In this document: positions 16,743 to 25,074 of the stretch, one piece after another | How the letters are laid out: every line of letters begins with the position of its first letter | How positions within the stretch are numbered: the first letter of the stretch is position 1 | Source: Gammaproteobacteria bacterium | GTDB taxonomy: Bacteria > Pseudomonadota > Gammaproteobacteria > Xanthomonadales > Wenzhouxiangellaceae | Length of the DNA stretch: 36,749 bases | Direction: 5' to 3' | Assembly (NCBI GenBank): GCA_003560975.1 | Contig: PWJA01000101.1 | Coordinates: 1 to 36,749, forward strand | The notes under the pieces: model-generated | What the model saw: the letters and a program-made list of their open reading frames with translations, nothing else | What the model was told of the DNA's origin: nothing | Database searches by the model: none | Translations under genes and position numbers: made by a program

Positions 16743-17738
16743 ATGGAATATCGTCGCCTGGGAACATCGGGCCTGAAAGTCTCGGCCCTGTCGCTGGGGT
16801 CCTGGGTCACCTTCGGCAAGCAGGTCGGCCTCGACGACGCCAAGGGCCTGCTGCGCATGGCCTACGATGCCGGCGTCAATTTCTTCGACAATGCCGAAGG
16901 CTATGAGGCGGGCGAGTCGGAAAAAATCATGGGCGCGGCGATCCGCGAGCTGGGCCTGCCGCGCGACACCTTCATCGTCTCCTCCAAGGTGTTCTGGGGC
17001 GGCGAAAAGCCAACCCAGCTGGGGCTGTCGGCCAAGCACATCCGCGAAGCCTGCGACCAAGCCCTGCAGCGCCTCCGGCTCGACTACCTGGACCTGTTTT
17101 TCTGTCATCGGCCAGACGTCGATTGCCCGGTCGAAGAGACCGTGCGCGCCATGCATCAACTGATCATGCAGGGCAAGATCCTGTATTGGGGAACCTCCGA
17201 GTGGGGCGCCCAGCGGATCACGGAAGCCCACCGGGTGGCTCGTCAGGAACACCTGACGCCCCCGGTCGTCGAGCAGCCGCAGTACAACCTGTTCGAACGG
17301 GAACGGGTCGAGGCAGAGTATCGACCGCTGTACGAGACCTACGGCCTCGGCATCACCACGTGGTCGCCTCTGGCATCCGGCCTGTTGACCGGCAAATACC
17401 TGGAGGGTGTGCCGGAAGACAGCCGCCTGGGCCTGCCCGGATACGAATGGCTGCGTGATCTCCTGCTCGACGAGCAGGGGCAGAACAAGCTCGACGCCGT
17501 GCGCGAGCTCAAACCGCTTGCCGAAGAACTGGACATCAGCCTGGCTCAGCTTGCCATCGCCTGGTGCCTCAACAATCCCGACGTCAGCACCGTCATTCTT
17601 GGTGCATCCCGTCCAGGTCAACTGGAGGAGAACCTGGACGCGCTCGCCGCCGTCGCGAAACTGGATCCGCCGGTCATGGAGCGAATCGACCGGATCCTGG
17701 GGAATCGCCCGGACGAACCGGAACGATTCGGGCAATGA
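16743..17738 (+). CDS. Aldo/keto reductase (Kv-beta/YghZ type)
   Basis: This 331-residue NADPH-dependent oxidoreductase is of the aldo/keto reductase superfamily, subgroup of potassium-channel beta subunits and YghZ-like glyceraldehyde-3-phosphate reductases. The catalytic tetrad is complete: Asp49 and Tyr54 (FFDNAEGYE), Lys82 (VSSKVFWGG) and His122 (FFCHRPD). The C-terminal VSTVILGASRPGQLEENL (about 281-298) binds the cofactor phosphate. GGAGAAGG lies six bases before the ATG. It is transcribed away from the LacI gene and converges on the sugar porter. A role in reducing sugar-derived aldehydes is plausible in this setting, but the substrate is not shown by sequence. The 170 bases upstream hold no copy of the LacI-type operator. 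Confidence 0.9.
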   Translation: MEYRRLGTSGLKVSALSLGSWVTFGKQVGLDDAKGLLRMAYDAGVNFFDNAEGYEAGESEKIMGAAIRELGLPRDTFIVSSKVFWGGEKPTQLGLSAKHIREACDQALQRLRLDYLDLFFCHRPDVDCPVEETVRAMHQLIMQGKILYWGTSEWGAQRITEAHRVARQEHLTPPVVEQPQYNLFERERVEAEYRPLYETYGLGITTWSPLASGLLTGKYLEGVPEDSRLGLPGYEWLRDLLLDEQGQNKLDAVRELKPLAEELDISLAQLAIAWCLNNPDVSTVILGASRPGQLEENLDALAAVAKLDPPVMERIDRILGNRPDEPERFGQ

Positions 17739-17746
17739 GCACGGGG

Positions 17747-17769
17747 GCGAAGCGAGGTCATCGCTTCGC
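17747..17769. terminator. Hairpin between convergent genes, possible bidirectional terminator
   Basis: GCGAAGCGA and TCGCTTCGC form a perfect 9-bp stem around GGTCA. It lies nine bases after the aldo/keto reductase stop and covers the stop codon of the opposing sugar porter gene. No T-run follows on either strand, so termination strength is doubtful. Confidence 0.4.
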
Positions 17770-19392
17770 GATCGTCAGCTCGACCTCCAGTTCTTCCAGC
17801 GACCGGTTCTTCGTCTCCGGCACCACCTTCCAGATGAACAGCAACCCGATCGCTGCGAACAGCCCGTAGATCAGAAACGTGATGCTGTTGCCCAGCGTTG
17901 CCATCTCCCACGGGAAGACCAGCTGGACCAGGAAGCTCACCCCCGAGTTGATGAACCCGGCAAAGGAAATCGCCAGTCCGCGAACACGCAGCGGGAACAG
18001 CTCGGAAAACATCACCCACATCACCGGCCCGATGGAAACGGCGAACGAGGCCACGAAGAACAGAATGCCGAACAGGATCAGGCCGGGGTTGATGTCTATG
18101 GCCGTTGCAATGATGTCGGATTCGTGGCTCCGGGCATTTTCTTCGCCCAGCGTTTCCACCAGCGCTTGCCGGAAACTGACATCATTCGAGTAGGAGATGC
18201 CCTGCATGTCGGACAAGGCAACAACCACGGCCGCTGGAAGCTCGAGCGTTCGGATACCGTCGTCCGACAACTCGTACGTGGCCGACCCGAAACCATAAGC
18301 CAGCAGCATCATCGACAGTGCGATCCCGGTCATGCCGCCCAGCAACAAGGGGCGACGGCCCAGCTTGTCGATCAAGAGCATGGCAACCACGGTGAATGCC
18401 AGATTGGTCAGGCCAACCAGGACGGCCTGCATGAAGGCGGCATCGGCACCAATGCCCGACTGCTCGAAAATCATGGGTGCATAGAAAAACACCGCGTTGA
18501 TTCCCGTGATCTGTTGCAGCACGGCCAGCACCACGCCGGTCACCAGCACCAGGCGCAGCGCCGGATGAAAGAGATCCGCAAGTGCCAGCTTTTCCCGCCC
18601 TGCATCGGCTTTCAGATTTCGTTGGATATCGGCAATCTGTCGATCCGTTTCCGCCGGCTCGAAAATTCGATTCAGCGTGACCGCCGCTTGCTCATGCATT
18701 CCTTTCATGATCAGCCAGCGCGGACTTTGCGGTACCCGGGTCAGACCGATGAGAAAGAAGAAGGCCGGCACGGTTTCCACGGCCAGCATCCAGCGCCAGG
18801 CGTGAGCATCCATCAGGAGAACCTGGACCCATGCCGCGTCCGACTGTGACCACTGCAGGATGAGGTAATTGCTGAAGAAGGCGGCCGAGATACCCACCAC
18901 GATATTGAGCTGGTTGAGGCTGACCAGCCGGCCCCGGCTTGCCGGCGGTGCAATTTCGGCAATGTACATGGGCGCGACGATGAGCGATGCCCCAACGCCC
19001 AGACCGCCGACCATGCGGGCGATCACGAAGCTCAAAAAGTCCGGCGCCAGAGCGGAACCGATGGCGGACACCGCATACAGGATGGCGGCCACCATCAGAA
19101 TGGCACGGCGCCCGAATCGGTCGCTGAGGGGTCCGGCAGTGAGCATGGCCAGGGTGGCAGTCAGGGTGAGCGAACCGACAGCCCATCCGACCTGCAGGCT
19201 GGTCAATCCGAATTCCGGACCGATGAAGCGCACCACGCCGGATATGACCGATGCATCAAAGCCCATCAGAAAACCGCCGAGGGCAACAATCAGCGCAACA
19301 CGAACAACATAAAAGCGCTTGTCATTCACAGTCCCGAGTTCTCCATCGCTCGTTGTATCCGTCCGCGAGAACGAATACTTGGTGCATTGCAC
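17758..19392 (-). CDS. MFS sugar porter (hexose transporter)
   Basis: This 544-residue inner-membrane protein has twelve predicted helices and the sugar porter signatures: GPLSDRFGRRAIL (loop 2-3), VPQSPRWLI (before the central loop), QQITGINAVFFYAP (helix 7) and PETKNRSLEELE (C-terminus). A polar insertion of roughly 60 residues (about 385-445, ELSDDGIRT... to ESDIIATAID) separates two of the late helices, as in some proteobacterial members. The probable cargo is glucose or another hexose by H+ symport, feeding the glucokinase encoded downstream. The GTG start at 19392 has AAGGA seven bases upstream. A GTG 21 codons further in is the alternative. It is divergent from the TonB receptor, and the operator at 19442 lies between them and could control both. 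Confidence 0.9.
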   Translation of the reverse strand: MQCTKYSFSRTDTTSDGELGTVNDKRFYVVRVALIVALGGFLMGFDASVISGVVRFIGPEFGLTSLQVGWAVGSLTLTATLAMLTAGPLSDRFGRRAILMVAAILYAVSAIGSALAPDFLSFVIARMVGGLGVGASLIVAPMYIAEIAPPASRGRLVSLNQLNIVVGISAAFFSNYLILQWSQSDAAWVQVLLMDAHAWRWMLAVETVPAFFFLIGLTRVPQSPRWLIMKGMHEQAAVTLNRIFEPAETDRQIADIQRNLKADAGREKLALADLFHPALRLVLVTGVVLAVLQQITGINAVFFYAPMIFEQSGIGADAAFMQAVLVGLTNLAFTVVAMLLIDKLGRRPLLLGGMTGIALSMMLLAYGFGSATYELSDDGIRTLELPAAVVVALSDMQGISYSNDVSFRQALVETLGEENARSHESDIIATAIDINPGLILFGILFFVASFAVSIGPVMWVMFSELFPLRVRGLAISFAGFINSGVSFLVQLVFPWEMATLGNSITFLIYGLFAAIGLLFIWKVVPETKNRSLEELEVELTIAKR

Positions 19393-19441
19393 AGTTCCGT
19401 CCTTGCCATTTCTGCGCTCACACTACTCTTTCTGACGACGG

Positions 19442-19470
19442 TTGACAACGCTGTCAACATTCTTTATAAG
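19442..19470 (+). promoter_or_regulatory. Promoter with overlapping LacI-type operator, TonB receptor
   Basis: TTGACA (19442-19447), a 17-base spacer and TATAAG (19465-19470) make an almost consensus sigma70 promoter. The operator TGACAACGCTGTCA (19443-19456) covers the -35 box and the first half of the spacer. Transcription would begin near 19477, giving a leader of about 124 bases. It is 50 bases from the start of the divergent sugar porter, which may share the repressor. Confidence 0.85.
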
Positions 19471-19478
19471 AACCAAAC

Positions 19479-19492
19479 TGATTGCGCTGTCA
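19479..19492. promoter_or_regulatory. Weaker second operator half-match at the receptor promoter
   Basis: TGATTGCGCTGTCA matches the main operator at 11 of 14 positions, with an intact right half. Its centre is 36 bases downstream of the main site, at the predicted transcription start. It could be an auxiliary site or chance. Confidence 0.4.
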
Positions 19493-19600
19493 TGACCCGA
19501 CCACTTGCTTTGTGCGCTGCAGTATGAACCGGGTCGACACAACGACAACCACACATAATTTGCCGGATCACGGCATCAGATCGAGGAGAGGGAGAGTTCG

Positions 19601-22600
19601 ATGCATCCACATACATACCGCAAGACTCCGCTGGCTGCGGCAGTCGCCCTGGCGCTAGGCACGTGCTTCCTTTCGCCGCTTCACGCCAAGCAGGCCGACG
19701 AGACCGTAGAAGAGGAAGAAGGCACTCAGGAAACATCGGACTATTTCGTCGATGATCGGATTCAGGTCGTCGGCGTCAGGGCAAGCCTGATGCGATCGAT
19801 GGACCGCAAGCGCGACGCGATCGGTCTGGTCGACGCCATCACCGCCGAAGACATCGGCAAGTTTCCCGATCAGAACCTGGCCGAAGCGCTGCAGCGCATT
19901 CCCGGCATCTCGATCAGCCGCACCAATAACGAAGGCTCGCAGATCACCGTGCGCGGCTTCGGACCGGAATTCAACCTGGTCACTTTCAACGGCCGATCCA
20001 TGCCGACGCAGGGCGGACGGTCCTTTGATTTCGGCGACATCGCTTCTACCGGAATCACCGCGGTCGAGGTCATCAAGACCGGCCGCGCCTCGCTGCCGAC
20101 CGGCGGCATCGGCGCCACGGTCAACATCATCACGCCCAAGCCGCTGGAAAACCCCGGCATGCGCGGCGCCCTGATCGGCAAGGCGGTCCACGAGACCTCG
20201 GCCTCGGACGGCGACCTGGGCAACCTGAACGAAATCACGCCGGAAATCGCCGGCATCTACAGCAACACCTTCGCCAACGACACCTTCGGCATCGCGATCA
20301 CGGGCTCCTACGAGGAGCGTGACAACCGCGAGGAATTCGCCGCCGTCGACAGCTGGATTCCGAACTACGGGCTGGAGGGCGGCACCGTCAACGACAACAA
20401 TCAGCGCGCTGACGGCATCTGGTGGCATCCGCAGGATGCAGGCTACGGTTTTGCCGACATCTCGCGCACCCGCACCAACGGCCAGTTGACCCTGCAGTGG
20501 GCGCCGAGCAATCGGGTCCGAATGACGCTGGACTACACTTATTCCGAACTGGAGTTCGAAGCCGACCGCAACAGTTTCGGTGTCTGGTTCGCCAATCCCA
20601 ACGTCTCTGCGACCATCAACGAGCGCGGCACCGTCACCGACGTCCGCCAGGTCGGCGGCGACTACGCGATCAACGTGGCGCGCGACAACACCGTCAAGAC
20701 CAATGATTCCCTGGGCTTCAACGTCGACTTCCGCGCCACCGACAACCTGTTTTTGAACTTCGACGTTCACGATTCCAGCTCCCGGCTCAAGGGCGGTGGG
20801 CTGGGCGATGGCCGTCCGGGCAGCTCGGCCAACCTGATCGTAGGCAACACTTTCTGCGACTGGTGCGGGTTCGTTCCGGGCGCCGGCCCGTTCACGGCCA
20901 GTATCGACGAGAAGTTCGCCTCCTACTCGAGCGGCGGCATTCCGATCTGGGGGGCAACCTTCCGTGACACCGAAACCGGTGAACCCCTGGATTTCCTGCG
21001 CCGCAGCGACATGGGGTCGCTGTTCGGACAGGCCTTCGATCTGCGCAACCGAAACGACATTCTCCAGGTGCAGCTGGACGGAGCCTGGAGCAACCCCGGC
21101 AGCGGGGCCATCACGGGGCTTGATTTCGGCCTCAGTTACACCGAGCAGGAGTTCGTCAATCGCAACGCGTTCTCCGGCCTGCTCCCGGGCGGGTTCTGGC
21201 TGACTTCGGCCCAGTACTGGCCGGACGAGCTGTGGGAGGACGCCAGATTCCAGGGCTTGCTGTCGGACTTTTCCGGCGGCGGCGACTTCCCGCTGGACCG
21301 CTATTTCGTGCTGCCGTTCAACACCATCGTCGATATCTACGAGTCGCTGGACTGCGTCTCGACCGGCGACCCGCTGTGCAACGACGTGTACTGGCCTTCC
21401 TGGGGCCCGGAGTTCCAGGATCCATCGGGTTCGCGCGGCTTTTTCTGGCCCGGTCCGCTCGGCAACGCCAGCGGCGGCGGCGTGCAGGAAGACATCACCG
21501 CCGCCTTCTTCCAGCTGAACATCCAGGATCGGATCGCCGGCCTGCCGTTCAACGCTCGGGTCGGGCTGCGCATCGAAGATACCGAGGTCACGTCTTCGGG
21601 CGATGAAGTGCCGGCCGAGGCCGTGGTCTGGGTGGGCGGCGACGAATTCGTGACCGAATTCGGCGAGTCGACCTTCGTCACCTCCAAAAACAGCAATACG
21701 GAATTCCTGCCCAGCCTCGATTTCGATCTGACCTGGCGCGACGACCTGATTTCCAGATTCTCCTACAGCCGCACGTTGGCCCGGCCGCCGATCGGGGCCT
21801 TGAGCCCGGTGCGTTCGTTCGTCGGCAACCCCAACCCGCAGAATCGCGAAGCCAGTTCCGGCAACCCCGGCCTGCTGCCCTACGTCTCCGACAACTTCGA
21901 CCTGTCGCTGGAGTGGTACTACGGCCCCGGCAGCTACGCCTCGGTCGCCTACTTCCGCAAGCATGTCGACAACTTCCTGGTCGGAACCACGGTGCGCGAA
22001 ACCTTCGACGGGCTGCTGGATCCGTTCCGCGGCGCCCAGGCCGAGCTGGCCCGCGAGCAGCTGGCGGCCGAGGGCATTCCGCTGAGCAACGCCAACATCT
22101 TCGCCCGGATCAACGAAAACCTGGGCCGGCCGTCCACCACGCCGGTTCGCGCCGAGCCCGGCGACCCGCTGATCGAGTGGAATGTCTCGACCACCGACAA
22201 CGCCGAGCAAGGTCGCATCTGGGGCTGGGAGTTCCAGGTCCAGCACATGTTTGGCTACACCGGCTTCGGTGTACAGGCCAACGCCACCCTGGTCAGCGGC
22301 GATGTAAAGGTCGACCGCAACGTGATCGATCGGCAGTTCGCGCTGCCCGGGCTGAGCGACTCGTACAACCTGATCGGCTTCTACGAGAACGAGCACATCT
22401 CGGCGCGCCTGGCCTGGAACTGGCGCGACGAGTTCCTGGCCGGCTTCGATCAGTTCGACTCGCCGATCTTCGTTGAAGACTACGGTCAGCTCGACGTCAA
22501 CCTGTCCTGGTTTGCCCGACCGAACCTGACCATCTTCCTTGAAGGGCTCAACGTGACCCAGGAAACGCAGCGGGTCTACGTGCGTTATCCCGAGCAACTG

Positions 22601-22657
22601 ATTCGCGGCAACCAGTATGGCGCGCGCTACAATATCGGCGCGCGGTGGACCTTCTGA
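19601..22657 (+). CDS. TonB-dependent outer-membrane receptor (SusC-like glycan importer type)
   Basis: This outer-membrane protein has 1018 residues. Residues 1-29 form a signal peptide ending LHA. A TonB-box-like IQVVGV lies at about 54-59. A plug domain (about 70-180) carries AITAEDIGKFPDQNLAEALQRIPGISISR and VRGFGPEFNLVTFNGR, and a long beta-barrel ends in a terminal Phe. This plug wording is typical of the large receptors that Xanthomonadales, Alteromonadales and Caulobacter place in carbohydrate-use loci. Two Cys pairs (FCDWCG and DCVSTGDPLCND) lie in extended loops and may be disulfides. The ATG follows a GAGAGGGAGAG purine tract. Expression should be relieved by glucan through the operator-promoter at 19442. 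An intrinsic terminator lies just after the stop, and an ExbBD-like pair at 34698 could energise it. Confidence 0.95.
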   Translation: MHPHTYRKTPLAAAVALALGTCFLSPLHAKQADETVEEEEGTQETSDYFVDDRIQVVGVRASLMRSMDRKRDAIGLVDAITAEDIGKFPDQNLAEALQRIPGISISRTNNEGSQITVRGFGPEFNLVTFNGRSMPTQGGRSFDFGDIASTGITAVEVIKTGRASLPTGGIGATVNIITPKPLENPGMRGALIGKAVHETSASDGDLGNLNEITPEIAGIYSNTFANDTFGIAITGSYEERDNREEFAAVDSWIPNYGLEGGTVNDNNQRADGIWWHPQDAGYGFADISRTRTNGQLTLQWAPSNRVRMTLDYTYSELEFEADRNSFGVWFANPNVSATINERGTVTDVRQVGGDYAINVARDNTVKTNDSLGFNVDFRATDNLFLNFDVHDSSSRLKGGGLGDGRPGSSANLIVGNTFCDWCGFVPGAGPFTASIDEKFASYSSGGIPIWGATFRDTETGEPLDFLRRSDMGSLFGQAFDLRNRNDILQVQLDGAWSNPGSGAITGLDFGLSYTEQEFVNRNAFSGLLPGGFWLTSAQYWPDELWEDARFQGLLSDFSGGGDFPLDRYFVLPFNTIVDIYESLDCVSTGDPLCNDVYWPSWGPEFQDPSGSRGFFWPGPLGNASGGGVQEDITAAFFQLNIQDRIAGLPFNARVGLRIEDTEVTSSGDEVPAEAVVWVGGDEFVTEFGESTFVTSKNSNTEFLPSLDFDLTWRDDLISRFSYSRTLARPPIGALSPVRSFVGNPNPQNREASSGNPGLLPYVSDNFDLSLEWYYGPGSYASVAYFRKHVDNFLVGTTVRETFDGLLDPFRGAQAELAREQLAAEGIPLSNANIFARINENLGRPSTTPVRAEPGDPLIEWNVSTTDNAEQGRIWGWEFQVQHMFGYTGFGVQANATLVSGDVKVDRNVIDRQFALPGLSDSYNLIGFYENEHISARLAWNWRDEFLAGFDQFDSPIFVEDYGQLDVNLSWFARPNLTIFLEGLNVTQETQRVYVRYPEQLIRGNQYGARYNIGARWTF

Positions 22658-22681
22658 TCAGCGCCAGCGATGGCTGATGCC

Positions 22682-22711
22682 AAGCCGCTGGCAACAGCGG
22701 CTTGTTTTTTT
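22682..22711 (+). terminator. Intrinsic terminator/attenuator between receptor and halogenase
   Basis: AAGCCGCT and AGCGGCTT form a perfect 8-bp stem (22682-22689, 22696-22703) around GGCAAC. G and TTTTTTT follow (22705-22711). The T-run ends at 22711 and the preferred halogenase ATG begins at 22712. It should stop most receptor transcripts and set a lower level for the downstream genes. Confidence 0.85.
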
Positions 22712-24307
22712 ATGGACAACCGGCACACCCACAGCATCAGGAACATCGTGATCGTCGGCGGAGGCAGCGCGGGCTGGATCACTGCCGGCCTGCTGGCCAG
22801 CGCGTATCCACCCGCCTCCGACAACGGCATCCGCGTGACCCTGATCGAATCCCCGGACGTGCGCACCATCGGCGTCGGCGAAGGGACCTGGCCGACCATG
22901 CGCGCTACCCTGCAGAAGATCGGTCTGCCCGAGCATGAATTCCTGCGCACCTGCTCGGCATCGCTGAAGCAGGGAACCCGTTTCCGCGGCTGGGTGACCG
23001 GGGCCTGCGACGATGTCTACTACCATCCGTTTTCGGTCCCGGCCGGCTACCCCGGGACCAGCATCGTTCCGTTCTGGCAGGAACATCGCGACAAGGTCAG
23101 CTTCGCCAATGCCGTCACGGCCCAGGGCCGGGTCTGCGATCGGCGACTGGCGCCCAAGCAGTCGTCCACCCCGGAATACGCCCACGTCCTGAACTACGGC
23201 TATCATCTCGACGCCGGCAAGTTTGCCGCGTTGCTCAAGCAGCACTGCATCGAGACCCTCAAGGTCCGGCACGTGATCGACCACGTCACCGCCATCGCGG
23301 GCTCGCCGGACGAGGACATCCGTGCCCTGCAGACCGCGCGCAACGGCGAGCTCGAAGCCGACCTGTTCGTTGACTGCACCGGCCAGGCCGCGCTGCTGAT
23401 CGGCCGGCACTATGGCGTCGGCTACGTCGGCAAGGATCAGGTCCTGTTCAACGACCGCGCCCTGGCCGCCCAGGTCCCGTATGCCGACCCGATGAGTCCG
23501 ATCGAGTCTCAGACCAACTCCACCGCCCAGGATGGCGGCTGGGTCTGGGACATTGGCCTGACCTCGCGCCGCGGCATCGGCTACGTCTATTCCAGCCGCC
23601 ACAGCAGCGATGAGCATGCCCGGGGTGTGTTCCGGAAGTATCTTGAGGCCCATACCGCGATCGACCCGAATACCGTCGAACCGCGTCAGCTCGTGTTCGA
23701 GCCGGGCTATCGCGAACGATTCTGGCACCGCAACTGCGTCGCCGTGGGCATGTCGGCCGGCTTCATCGAGCCGCTCGAAGCCAGCGCGCTGGTGATGATC
23801 GAACTGGCCGCCGGCATGATCACCGACGAGTTGCCGGCCACGAGGGCCAGCATGGACCTCGTCGCGCGGCGCTTCAACGACCGCTTCCACTATCGCTGGG
23901 AACGCATCATCGATTTTCTCAAGCTTCACTACGTGCTCAGCCGTCGGCAGGACTCCGCGTACTGGCTGGACAATCGCAGCGCCGACTCGATCCCGGCTCG
24001 CCTGCAAGAGCTGCTGGAGCTCTGGCAGCACCAGACCCCGGGCCCCCGGGACTTTCCCCAGATCGACGAAATCTTCTCCGCCGCCAGTTACCAGTACGTG
24101 CTCTACGGCATGGGGTTCGAGACCCGACCCCGCCCGCGGGCGAACGCCGAAGCCGAACGGGCCAGAGCGCACGACCTGTTTCGGGACGTCGAACGGATCG
24201 GCCATCGTCTGCTCAGGCAACTGCCGGACAACCGCAGCCTGCTGAGCGGCACGGCGAGCGGGCCGGCCGCCGGACACGACCGTTGCGCCCCCGCATCGGC
24301 CACCTAG
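22712..24307 (+). CDS. Flavin-dependent tryptophan halogenase-like protein 1
   Basis: This protein of 531 residues is of the FAD-dependent halogenase (PrnA/RebH-like) family. The FAD-binding GGGSAGW is at 16-22, IGVGEGTWPT at 53-62, the conserved lysine that holds the hypohalite is Lys86 in SLKQGTRFRGW, and FIEPLEAS carries the active-site region. The W-x-W-x-I-P hallmark reads WVWDIGL, so the proline is replaced. Such relatives sit beside TonB receptors in many glycan loci, and some from Xanthomonas brominate indoles, but their natural substrate is unknown. The start is put at 22712 because the homologous N-terminus begins there. The ATG at 22670 would translate through the terminator. No ribosome binding site precedes either. 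The C-terminus (about 470-531) is rich in Arg, Ala and Ser. Confidence 0.85.
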   Translation: MDNRHTHSIRNIVIVGGGSAGWITAGLLASAYPPASDNGIRVTLIESPDVRTIGVGEGTWPTMRATLQKIGLPEHEFLRTCSASLKQGTRFRGWVTGACDDVYYHPFSVPAGYPGTSIVPFWQEHRDKVSFANAVTAQGRVCDRRLAPKQSSTPEYAHVLNYGYHLDAGKFAALLKQHCIETLKVRHVIDHVTAIAGSPDEDIRALQTARNGELEADLFVDCTGQAALLIGRHYGVGYVGKDQVLFNDRALAAQVPYADPMSPIESQTNSTAQDGGWVWDIGLTSRRGIGYVYSSRHSSDEHARGVFRKYLEAHTAIDPNTVEPRQLVFEPGYRERFWHRNCVAVGMSAGFIEPLEASALVMIELAAGMITDELPATRASMDLVARRFNDRFHYRWERIIDFLKLHYVLSRRQDSAYWLDNRSADSIPARLQELLELWQHQTPGPRDFPQIDEIFSAASYQYVLYGMGFETRPRPRANAEAERARAHDLFRDVERIGHRLLRQLPDNRSLLSGTASGPAAGHDRCAPASAT

Positions 24308-24328
24308 ACCCAAAGACGGAAATCCGCG

Positions 24329-25069
24329 ATGGCGCGCCACGAACTGCTCGACAACGTCACCCACAAGGACCTGCGGGTCGACCGGCGCTTCAGCCCCGGG
24401 CATGGCTATGACCATCAGCTGGCCCGGGTCTTTCCGACCGAGCTGGGCGTCCTGCAGGCCGAGTACCCGCTGTTTTTCGCCCGCAACGCCGACAGCGGTC
24501 ACCATGACCTGGTCGCCCTGCTGGGCTTTGAGGCCTCCGAGAATCTCTATCTCGGCGATGCGCAGTGGCTGGCCCGCACTCTGCCGCTGAGCGTCGAGCG
24601 CCAACCCTTTCTGATCGGCTTTCAGGAACGCAGCGAGCACGGGGTACCCACCTCCGTGCCGGTGGTGCATGTCGACCTGGACCATCCGGCCATCTGCACA
24701 TCCGGGGGCGAGCCGGTGTTCCTGCCCCACGGCGGCGAGAGTCCGCTGCTCGAGCGGGTCAACGCGGTGCTGGCCGCGGTTCATGAAGGGCATCAGAGCA
24801 GCGCGGAATTTTCGCGCCTGCTGACCGGTCTGGACCTGATCGAGTCGCTCAACCTGGAAGTCGAGTTCGACAACGGCATCCGCCACAGCCTGCAGGGGCT
24901 GTCCACCATCAACGAAGACCGGCTGAGGCAGCTCAACCGCGACAGCCTGGCCGTGCTGCACGAAAAGGGCTACCTGCAGCACATCTACATGATGCTGGCT
25001 TCCATGCCCCAGCTGGCCGTGCTGATCGAGCGCAAGAATCGGCGGCTGGCCGAAGCCGGGGAGGCATAG
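24329..25069 (+). CDS. SapC family protein
   Basis: This 246-residue soluble protein has no signal peptide. It matches the SapC family in its order of motifs: VFPTELGVLQAEYPLFF near the start, FEASENLYL, then QPFLIGFQ and a late LDLIESLNLEVEFDNG, and a C-terminal LHEKGYLQHIYMMLASM. SapC was named for a link to a surface-array protein in Campylobacter. In proteobacterial glycan loci it travels with halogenases and TonB receptors, and its function there is not known. It lies 21 bases after halogenase 1 and 5 bases before the cupin-like gene, so all are likely co-expressed. A weak GGAA precedes the ATG. No catalytic residues can be suggested. Confidence 0.85.
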   Translation: MARHELLDNVTHKDLRVDRRFSPGHGYDHQLARVFPTELGVLQAEYPLFFARNADSGHHDLVALLGFEASENLYLGDAQWLARTLPLSVERQPFLIGFQERSEHGVPTSVPVVHVDLDHPAICTSGGEPVFLPHGGESPLLERVNAVLAAVHEGHQSSAEFSRLLTGLDLIESLNLEVEFDNGIRHSLQGLSTINEDRLRQLNRDSLAVLHEKGYLQHIYMMLASMPQLAVLIERKNRRLAEAGEA

Positions 25070-25074
25070 CGCCC

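Noticed and set aside
19655-22597. 980-codon minus-strand open frame
   Set aside because: Antisense shadow of the TonB receptor, caused by high GC at third positions; the translation has no recognisable fold or motif.
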